Below are positions 5,785-10,945 of a stretch of DNA of 10,945 nt, piece by piece. The stretch lies in assembly GCA_949746915.1 (NCBI GenBank), contig CATKEA010000155.1, positions 1 through 10,945 on the forward strand. Direction: 5' to 3'. Numbering within the stretch: position 1 is the stretch's first letter; each line of letters opens with the position of its first letter. Both the position numbers and the translations under genes were made by a program. This stretch comes from an uncultured Bacilli bacterium (lineage in GTDB: Bacteria > Bacillota_I > Bacilli_A > RF39 > UBA660). The notes below the pieces were generated by a model that saw nothing but the letters and a program-made list of their open reading frames with translations, was not told the origin of the DNA and did no database searches.

Positions 5785-7095
5785 ATGGAAATTAAAGGAT
5801 TAAATCTAAATAATATAAGAAAAATATCAGAAATAAAAAATGAAGATAATTGGGTAAAAGAATATCGTGAAAAAAGTTTTGAATATTTTACTAAAATGCC
5901 ACTTCCTCATTTTGGACCATCCGCTGATGTTGATTTTGAAAAGATAATTTATTATAAAACAAGTGAAGAAGATCGTATTCAGAATAGTTGGGATAATATA
6001 AATACTAATGTTAAAAATGAACTAGACTCTTTAGGTGTTATTGAAAGTGAAAAACACTTGATGGGAATAGGAGTTCAGTATGAAAGTGAAGTAATATATC
6101 ACAATATGATTAATGAGTTAAAGTCTAAAAATATTATCTTTACTTCCATAGAAGATGCCTTAAAGAACTACCCAGAAATATCTAGAAAATACTTTGGTAA
6201 AATTGTCCCAAATACTGATAATAAGTATACAGCTTTAAATAGTTCTGTATTTAGTGGAGGAAGTTTTATTTATATTCCACCTAATACTAAGTTAGATAGA
6301 CCATTACAAAGTTATTTTAGAATAGCATCTAAGAATATGGGACAGTTTGAACGAACTTTAATAATTGTTGATAATAATAGTGAACTTCATTATATCGAAG
6401 GATGTACAGCTCCAAGTTATAGTGAATCTTCACTTCATGCTGCTGTTGTTGAAATATTTGTAGGAGAAAATAGTAAGTGTCGTTATACCACAATTCAAAA
6501 CTGGGCTCATAATGTTAATAATTTAGTTACCAAAAGAGCTCTTGTAGAAAAAAATGGGACTATGGAATGGATTGATGGGAATATCGGAAGTAAAGTTACA
6601 ATGAAATATCCTTGTTGTATTTTAAAGGGAGATGATTCAACTGGAACTTGTATTACTATAAGTGTTGCAACAGCTAATCAAGAACAAGATACAGGAAGCA
6701 AAATGATTCACCTAGGTAAAAGAACTAAAAGTAATATCTTATCAAAGAGTATTGCAAGTAATGGAGGAAACGCTACATATCGTGGTATAGTAGATATCAA
6801 AAAAAGTGCAATTAATAGTGAATCTATTGTAAAATGTGATACCTTGATATTAGATGATATTTCAAAAAGTGATACTATTCCTACGAATAAGGTGTTTAAT
6901 GATTCAAGTAATATTGAACATGAAGCTTCAGTATCAAAAATTAGTGAAGATAATTTATTCTATCTAATGAGTAGAGGTATTGATAAAGAAAGAGCAACTG
7001 AATTGATTCTTTTAGGATTTTTAGAGAAATTCCGAGAGGAATTACCAATGGAGTATGCTGTTGAACTAAATCAACTATTAAAAAGAAATTTATAA
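5785..7095 (+). CDS. sufB: SufB, Fe-S cluster scaffold
   Basis: The scaffold subunit of the SUF complex, 436 residues, slightly shorter than the usual ~465. Landmarks are an N-terminal KMPLPHFGPSAD segment (38-49), then SSVFSGGSFIYIPP (153-166) at the start of the beta-helix, QNWAHNVNN (238-246), and a C-terminal core with Cys351 in IVKCDTLI and His379-Glu380 in NIEHEASVSK. These match residues implicated in cluster binding in characterised SufB. FYLMSRGIDKERA (392-404) is the conserved terminal helix. SufB is the last gene of the operon, 24 bases after sufU, and is followed by a hairpin at 7141. The ribosome site is weak (AGTGGTG near 5772-5778), so expression may depend on coupling to sufU. 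Confidence 0.96.
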   Translation: MEIKGLNLNNIRKISEIKNEDNWVKEYREKSFEYFTKMPLPHFGPSADVDFEKIIYYKTSEEDRIQNSWDNINTNVKNELDSLGVIESEKHLMGIGVQYESEVIYHNMINELKSKNIIFTSIEDALKNYPEISRKYFGKIVPNTDNKYTALNSSVFSGGSFIYIPPNTKLDRPLQSYFRIASKNMGQFERTLIIVDNNSELHYIEGCTAPSYSESSLHAAVVEIFVGENSKCRYTTIQNWAHNVNNLVTKRALVEKNGTMEWIDGNIGSKVTMKYPCCILKGDDSTGTCITISVATANQEQDTGSKMIHLGKRTKSNILSKSIASNGGNATYRGIVDIKKSAINSESIVKCDTLILDDISKSDTIPTNKVFNDSSNIEHEASVSKISEDNLFYLMSRGIDKERATELILLGFLEKFREELPMEYAVELNQLLKRNL

Positions 7096-7140
7096 AAGTA
7101 TAAACTTTAAGTTTTAAAATATTAAAATCGAAGAAAATTT

Positions 7141-7170
7141 AAGAATTCTAAAATAGAATTCTTTTCTTTT
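7141..7170 (+). terminator. Terminator of the suf operon
   Basis: AAGAATTCTA (7141-7150) and TAGAATTCTT (7154-7163) form a perfect 10-bp stem with a 3-base loop. The tail TTCTTTT ends at 7170. The stem has little GC, so termination may be incomplete. It lies 46 bases after sufB. Confidence 0.65.
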
Positions 7171-7207
7171 GGGTAAAATTGGTAAAAAGATTGTTCTTTT
7201 TATTAAT

Positions 7208-7236
7208 TTGTTAAACTTTTTAGACTTTTGTATCAT
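7208..7236 (+). promoter_or_regulatory. Sigma-A-type promoter of the ssb gene
   Basis: TTGTTA (7208-7213) and TATCAT (7231-7236) are separated by 17 bases. The predicted start near 7243 leaves a short leader containing AAAGGAGGAG. This gives the SSB gene its own transcription unit, separate from suf. Confidence 0.5.
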
Positions 7237-7262
7237 AACTTTCCAGAAAGGAGGAGATACTA

Positions 7263-7604
7263 ATGTTAAACCAAATAGTTTTAGTGGGAAGATTAGTAAA
7301 AAAACCCGAATTAAAAGAAAGTGAAAATGGTAAAAAATTCTCGTTTATTACTTTAGCTATTCCCCGTAGTTTTAAAAATATGAATGGTGAATATGACACA
7401 GACTTTATTGATTGTACATTATGGGATGCTGTTGCCTTATCAACAGTTGAATATTGCAACAAAGGAGATATAGTAGGTGTTAAAGGAAGAATACAGAGCA
7501 GGGTAATAGAACGTGAAACAACCAAAGAGTACACAATAAATGTTATTGCAGAAAAGGTAACTTTTTTAACTAAGTCTAAAGCAACTCAAGAAGAAACTGA
7601 ATAA
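7263..7604 (+). CDS. Short single-stranded DNA-binding protein, SsbB-like (no acidic tail)
   Basis: An OB-fold SSB of 113 residues. Family landmarks are NQIVLVGRL at the start, PRSFKNMNGEYDTDFIDCTLW (34-54) and YCNKGDIVGVKGRIQSR (64-80). It binds single-stranded DNA, probably as a tetramer. The protein stops at KSKATQEETE: the long disordered linker and the acidic DDD-I/L-P-F tip of housekeeping SSBs are missing. Bacillus SsbB, the competence paralogue, is likewise 113 residues and tail-less, and its text is similar as I recall it. It is not flanked by rpsF and rpsR, the usual setting of the main ssb gene, so a second, specialised SSB is likely. AAGGAGGAG lies at proper distance before the ATG. 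Confidence 0.9.
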   Translation: MLNQIVLVGRLVKKPELKESENGKKFSFITLAIPRSFKNMNGEYDTDFIDCTLWDAVALSTVEYCNKGDIVGVKGRIQSRVIERETTKEYTINVIAEKVTFLTKSKATQEETE

Positions 7605-7629
7605 GAAGCTTAATAAAAGTTTCTTATTT
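7600..7629 (+). terminator. Weak terminator at the end of the ssb gene
   Basis: AATAAGAAGCTT (7600-7611) and AAGTTTCTTATT (7617-7628) pair over 12 bp with one G-T wobble and a 5-base loop. The stem includes the ssb stop codon. The T-tract after it is poor and the stem is AT-rich, so read-through into the regulator gene is possible. Confidence 0.5.
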
Positions 7630-7668
7630 GCTAACTTTAGCTAATCTCTGCTTCTATTTCACTATAAT
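7630..7668 (+). promoter_or_regulatory. Candidate promoter and operator of the XRE regulator
   Basis: TATAAT at 7663-7668 is a perfect -10 lying 23 bases before the chosen GTG start. The -35 region has no good match. It instead holds a dyad, GCTAA-CT-TTAGC (7630-7641), overlapping a second palindrome TTAGCTAA (7637-7644). XRE regulators often bind such dyads and repress their own promoter; autoregulation here is inference. Confidence 0.35.
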
Positions 7669-7690
7669 TGAAAATAACGAGGTGAAGTAT

Positions 7691-8047
7691 GTGCTTTTGT
7701 TAAGTAAAAGATTGAAAGAGGCAAGAAAAGCTAAAGGAATGACTCAAGAGAATCTTGGAAAGGAAATTGGTGTTACTAAAGTAAGTATTTGTTGCTATGA
7801 AAATGGCTCACGAACACCAACTCTTGATACATTAATTGATTTAGCTAACGTTTTAAGTGTCGAAATTACGTACCTATTAGGTGTAGATAAGTTCGAAGTA
7901 GCTGAAAACGATAGTCAGTATGGTATCAATTTATCTAAAGAAGAGATACAACTAATTAAAGAACTAAGAAAAGAAACAGTTCTTTATAAAAGACTGCTAG
8001 AAGATCCTAAAAGAAGTGCCGAATTAATCAAAAGAAAATTAGGATAA
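7691..8047 (+). CDS. XRE/Cro-CI-type transcriptional regulator, 118 aa
   Basis: A DNA-binding protein with one N-terminal HTH_3 domain at residues 5-61. Its text is the classic form: LKEARKAKGMTQENLGKEIG, then VSICCYENGSRTPTLDTLIDLA, and a closing SVEITYLLG. The rest (66-118) is charged and probably helical (LSKEEIQLIKELRKE), suited to dimerisation, with no recognised sensor domain. GTG at 7691 is chosen because GAGGTGA (7679-7685) lies 6 bases upstream and the HTH then starts at the usual distance. The longer frame opening at 7628 begins inside the ssb terminator and before the -10. The targets are unknown; the adjacent ssb gene, pdp, or itself are candidates. TTG at 7697 is an alternative start. 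Confidence 0.88.
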   Translation: MLLLSKRLKEARKAKGMTQENLGKEIGVTKVSICCYENGSRTPTLDTLIDLANVLSVEITYLLGVDKFEVAENDSQYGINLSKEEIQLIKELRKETVLYKRLLEDPKRSAELIKRKLG

Positions 8048-8051
8048 TAAT

Positions 8052-8086
8052 AGGTGATATTGCTTAAAATATCGCCTTTTAATTTG
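8052..8086 (+). terminator. Terminator after the XRE regulator
   Basis: AGGTGATATT (8052-8061) and AATATCGCCT (8068-8077) form a 10-bp stem with one G-T wobble and a 6-base loop. The tail TTTTAATTT follows. It lies just 4 bases after the stop codon and separates the regulator from pdp. Confidence 0.75.
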
Positions 8087-8115
8087 TCAGATGAAATTTT
8101 TATATGATTAAAAAC

Positions 8116-8144
8116 TTGAAGTTTAGAAGCAATTACCGTATAAT
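8116..8144 (+). promoter_or_regulatory. Sigma-A-type promoter of pdp
   Basis: TTGAAG (8116-8121), a 17-base spacer and a perfect TATAAT (8139-8144) form a strong vegetative promoter. The predicted start is near 8151, leaving a leader of about 19 bases with TAGGAG as ribosome site. No CRE-like or DeoR-type operator was recognised around it. Confidence 0.65.
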
Positions 8145-8169
8145 TAAACTATGATAGGAGTTGACATAA

Positions 8170-9459
8170 ATGAGTATAGTTGATGTCATAAATAAAAAAA
8201 GACTTGGTTTTGCATTAAATAATGAAGAATTAAAATATGCATTTAACAATTTCATGAAAGGGAACATTACTGACTATCAAATGTCAGCTCTTTTGATGGC
8301 TATTTGTATAAATGGTATGAATGATGAAGAAATATATTACTTAACAGATATTTTTATCAAGAGTGGAGATATTCTAGATTTAGAAAAAATAACAGGAATA
8401 ACTGTTGATAAACATTCAACTGGTGGTGTTGGAGATAAAACTACTTTAGTTATTGCATCAATCGTAGCAGCAAGTGGATTAAAAGTTCCTAAAATGAGTG
8501 GACGTGGCCTAGGTCATACAGGAGGAACAATAGATAAATTAGAAAGTATTCCTGGATTTAAAACAGAATTGACTAAGGAAGAATTTTTAAATCAAGTAGA
8601 AGAAGTTGGCTTTGCAATTACTTCTCAAACAGCTAATTTAGCACCACTAGATAAAAAAATCTATGCCCTAAGAGATGTAACAGGAACTGTTGAATCAATA
8701 CCATTAATTGCATCATCAATAATGAGTAAAAAGATTGCTAGTGGAGCTAAGAATATTGTAATAGATGTAAAAGTAGGTAAAGGAGCTCTATTAAAGAATA
8801 AAGAAGATGCTATAAGATTATCAGGAATAATGCGAAAAATCGGTGCAAGATACAAAAGAAATGTAGAAACCATGATAACTTATATGGATATTCCGCTTGG
8901 AACTTCTATTGGTAATGCTTTAGAAATAAAAGAAGTAATAAATATATTATGTGAAAAAGAAGAAAACTATCTTGTAGAATTATCAAAAGCACTGGCAAGT
9001 AAAATGATTGCAATGGGAAAAGGAATAAGCGTTCTTGAAGCTAGTAAAGAGGTAAATGAATTAATTCATAACAGAAGTGCTTACAATAAATTTTTAGAAA
9101 TGATAAAACGTCAAGGAGGAAATATTGATAAGTTAGAAGTAAGTACTAATATTCAAGAAATTCACTCTACTAAAAAAGGTCACATTATTGATATGGACGC
9201 TTATGAATTTGGAAAACTATCATTAGAACTTGGAGGAGGAAGAATAACTAAAGAAGATAAGATTGATCCAAGTGTTGGAATTGTTTTAAATAAAAAAATC
9301 GGTGATGATGTTGAAATTGGAGATGTCATTTGTACTCTATATCTAAAAAAAGGAGCTTCTTTTATAGACAGGGATATAACTACGTTTTATAAGTTTGAAA
9401 ATAGTAACACTAACTCTGATGTTAAAGTAATGGAAGAGTCAAAATCAGAAAAAAAATGA
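8170..9459 (+). CDS. pdp: Pyrimidine-nucleoside phosphorylase
   Basis: A cytoplasmic enzyme of nucleoside salvage, 429 residues, which splits uridine, deoxyuridine and thymidine with phosphate to the base and (deoxy)ribose-1-phosphate. Landmarks are KHSTGGVGDK (81-90, phosphate-binding), MSGRGLGHTGGTIDKLE (109-125, the family signature), and Arg168, Ser183 and Lys187 in the base-binding region. Their numbering equals that recalled for the Geobacillus enzyme. Lys108 before the signature matches dual-specific PyNP, where strict thymidine phosphorylases such as E. coli DeoA have Met; this favours broad pyrimidine specificity. The C-terminal alpha/beta domain is intact (GHIIDMDAYEFG, LELGGGR). 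The usual salvage partners (deoC, cdd, nupC) are not adjacent. The gene ends in TGA 13 bases before the pilin-like gene. Confidence 0.95.
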   Translation: MSIVDVINKKRLGFALNNEELKYAFNNFMKGNITDYQMSALLMAICINGMNDEEIYYLTDIFIKSGDILDLEKITGITVDKHSTGGVGDKTTLVIASIVAASGLKVPKMSGRGLGHTGGTIDKLESIPGFKTELTKEEFLNQVEEVGFAITSQTANLAPLDKKIYALRDVTGTVESIPLIASSIMSKKIASGAKNIVIDVKVGKGALLKNKEDAIRLSGIMRKIGARYKRNVETMITYMDIPLGTSIGNALEIKEVINILCEKEENYLVELSKALASKMIAMGKGISVLEASKEVNELIHNRSAYNKFLEMIKRQGGNIDKLEVSTNIQEIHSTKKGHIIDMDAYEFGKLSLELGGGRITKEDKIDPSVGIVLNKKIGDDVEIGDVICTLYLKKGASFIDRDITTFYKFENSNTNSDVKVMEESKSEKK

Positions 9460-9472
9460 AGGAAAAAGCTAT

Positions 9473-10945
9473 ATGAAAAAGAAGAAAGAAGGATTCACCT
9501 TAATAGAGTTACTAACAGTATTAGTGATAATAGGAATAGTATTAATGATAGCAATACCAAGTGTATCAAAATTAATGTATAATCAAAACGAAAAGAAATT
9601 AAAAGCATTGATAGATGCAGCCCTAAAAGCAAGTAATGTCTATATAGATGAATATAAAAGTGGATTTATAGAAAGCCATGATAAGTATAACTTTACATAT
9701 GAAACATTACTAGGAAAGAATTATGTCAAAGAAGAAGATATCAAATGTAGTGGAACAATCCAAGCAACAAGAAAGAAAGGAAATAACTACACATATAAAG
9801 CATATTTGATGTGTAAAGATAAAAATGGAAATGTAGTAAGTGATAATACAAATGAACTACCAGAAGGAGGAATAAGTATCCAAGGGAAGTTCATAATGGA
9901 TTATGAAATAAGATATAATGATAAAAATGGAAACAAATACGATAATAATTATACAAGAAATAATTTGTATAATGAGTTTATAGCATATGATTTAGAAAGA
10001 GTAGGACCAACAGCAGGAATAAGTAAATATAAATATTCGTATGATAATAAAAACTGGATAGAGTTAAGTGCAAATGAAGTAACAGGAATGGGAAGTTTTG
10101 TAATAAGTAGTAACTATGTAGGGAAAGTATATTTCAAAGCATATGATATGTATGGAAATGAAAGTGAGACAATAAGTTATAATATAAAAATAGATAAAAT
10201 ATCGCCAACAGGAACAATCACAATAGAAAGAAATGGAGGAAGTTATAATAGCTTAAGTGTAAAAGCGAACTTAAATGCCAAAGATAACCCAAATGGTTCA
10301 GGAGTAAAACAGATGTGTGTGCAAGAATCAAGTAATGTCAATTTGTGTAGTTGGGTAGGATATCAAACAAGTAAGAGCTTAACCCTAAGTGGAAGTTTAG
10401 ATGGAAGGCCAAGAAGAGTATATGCCTGGTTTAAAGATGGAGTAGGAAATATAGAACAAGCAAAATCAGGAAGTGGAGATGGAACAACAGGGGCAGACTA
10501 TACGCCATATAAAGAAGGAACAGAAATAGAGATGACAGGGTGGAGTATATGTAGTAAAGTATGTGGAGGAGGAACTCAGAGAAATATAGCAACAGATAAA
10601 TATACCAAAAAGGAAATACCAGAGAAAAGTGAAATTAGAGAATGTAATACAATGGATTGTTGTAGTAAAACAATAAGGACAGGAAATAGTAATTGGAGTA
10701 CATGTAGTAAAACATGTGGAGGAGGAACCCAAACAAGAGATGTATATTATAAAAGTTACTATAATGGACAAACGTGTCCAACAGCAGTAAAAGGAGAAAG
10801 TCAAAGTTGTAATACCCAATCATGTGATGTAACCCCACCAACATTTAGTATAGTAAAGGCAACAAGTTGGGTAACATCAGATAATATAAAAGTAACGATA
10901 AAAGACCAAGAAAGTGGAGTAGTAGCATATCAATGGACAACAACA
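9473..10945 (+). CDS. Type IV prepilin-like protein with Ig-like segments and two thrombospondin type-1 repeats (partial, no stop in window)
   Basis: An open frame of 491 codons continuing past the window. The leader MKKKKEG ends at a prepilin peptidase site, and FTLIE follows with Glu at mature position 5, then a hydrophobic helix to about residue 29. This is the standard type IV pilin or pseudopilin N-terminus, predicting export and assembly into, or anchoring by, a pilus-like machine. After a 30-180 region come Ig-like beta segments at about 185-242 and 246-330. Two thrombospondin type-1 repeats follow (355-397 and 406-451), each with WSxCSKxCGGGTQ. A third Ig-like segment starts near 455. 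Codon use is strongly skewed, with almost no T-ending codons in four-fold boxes. AAGGA (9459-9463) lies 9 bases before the ATG. Co-transcription with pdp is likely from the 13-base gap. An adhesive pilin-like surface protein is inferred. Confidence 0.85.
   Translation, partial: MKKKKEGFTLIELLTVLVIIGIVLMIAIPSVSKLMYNQNEKKLKALIDAALKASNVYIDEYKSGFIESHDKYNFTYETLLGKNYVKEEDIKCSGTIQATRKKGNNYTYKAYLMCKDKNGNVVSDNTNELPEGGISIQGKFIMDYEIRYNDKNGNKYDNNYTRNNLYNEFIAYDLERVGPTAGISKYKYSYDNKNWIELSANEVTGMGSFVISSNYVGKVYFKAYDMYGNESETISYNIKIDKISPTGTITIERNGGSYNSLSVKANLNAKDNPNGSGVKQMCVQESSNVNLCSWVGYQTSKSLTLSGSLDGRPRRVYAWFKDGVGNIEQAKSGSGDGTTGADYTPYKEGTEIEMTGWSICSKVCGGGTQRNIATDKYTKKEIPEKSEIRECNTMDCCSKTIRTGNSNWSTCSKTCGGGTQTRDVYYKSYYNGQTCPTAVKGESQSCNTQSCDVTPPTFSIVKATSWVTSDNIKVTIKDQESGVVAYQWTTT
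10541..10579 (+). repeat. Copy 1 of the thrombospondin-repeat core (39 bp)
   Basis: Encodes WSICSKVCGGGTQ at residues 357-369 of the pilin-like protein. It matches copy 2 at 10694-10732 in 34 of 39 bases by direct count. The similarity fades beyond this core, which suggests an old internal domain duplication, or strong constraint on the WSxCSxxCGGG motif with shared codon bias. Confidence 0.8.
10694..10732 (+). repeat. Copy 2 of the thrombospondin-repeat core (39 bp)
   Basis: Encodes WSTCSKTCGGGTQ at residues 408-420. It is the partner of the copy at 10541-10579. The five differences fall at copy positions 8, 19, 20, 36 and 39. Positions 19 and 20 form part of the Val-to-Thr change; the Ile-to-Thr change comes from position 8. 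Confidence 0.8.

Noticed and set aside
7220..7534. Minus-strand frame opposite the ssb gene
   Set aside because: It is a shadow of the conserved SSB coding sequence and lacks any recognisable motif.
7628..7690. N-terminal extension of the XRE regulator from 7628
   Set aside because: It starts inside the ssb terminator hairpin and before the TATAAT; GTG 7691 has a good ribosome site and gives the usual HTH position.
10466..10844. Two long minus-strand frames opposite the pilin-TSR gene
   Set aside because: They are Cys/Phe/Ser/Tyr-rich low-complexity translations with no ribosome site; they arise from the skewed codon use of the sense gene.
1..10945. CRISPR arrays, tRNA or rRNA genes, transposases, riboswitches and attachment sites
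   Set aside because: No regularly spaced direct repeats, no cloverleaf-like or rRNA sequence, no transposase motif and no paired flanking repeats were seen on reading both strands.

Overview
The window is AT-rich bacterial DNA using the standard bacterial code: the phosphorylase gene ends in TGA and all visible Trp codons are TGG. A SufCDSUB iron-sulfur operon, strong AGGAGG ribosome sites, sigma-A-type promoters and two tiny YjcZ-like sporulation proteins behind a sigma-K-like promoter point to a spore-forming member of the Bacillota, probably an AT-rich, host-associated Bacilli/Erysipelotrichia-type lineage. The lineage is inferred; no rRNA or other phylogenetic marker is present.

Layout. 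Positions 1-50 hold the start of a minus-strand gene with a signal-peptide-like N-terminus. Positions 141-460 hold a two-gene YjcZ-like sporulation operon with a textbook sigma-K promoter and a terminator shared with the convergent HIT-family hydrolase gene (442-870, minus strand). Then come an unknown 45-residue basic protein (1006-1143) and a membrane-anchored extracellular protein of a type seen in gut Bacillota (1209-2390). Positions 2614-7095 are one sufC-sufD-sufS-sufU-sufB operon, in which SufD is unusually short. A further block has a short tail-less SSB that resembles the competence-type SsbB (7263-7604), a small XRE-type regulator (7691-8047) and a pyrimidine-nucleoside phosphorylase (8170-9459).

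The window ends inside an open gene (9473-10945 and beyond). It joins a type IV prepilin N-terminus to Ig-like segments and two thrombospondin type-1 repeats. Its codon use is sharply skewed compared with its neighbours. This is the most unusual item here.

Functionally, SufS and SufU supply sulfur, the SufB/SufC/SufD scaffold assembles Fe-S clusters, and Pdp salvages pyrimidine nucleosides. The surface and pilin-like proteins face the exterior. The tail-less SSB and a pilin-like gene in the same neighbourhood allow, but do not prove, a link to DNA uptake or pilus biology. Every gene-free stretch is shorter than 300 bases; promoters and terminators account for most of them.
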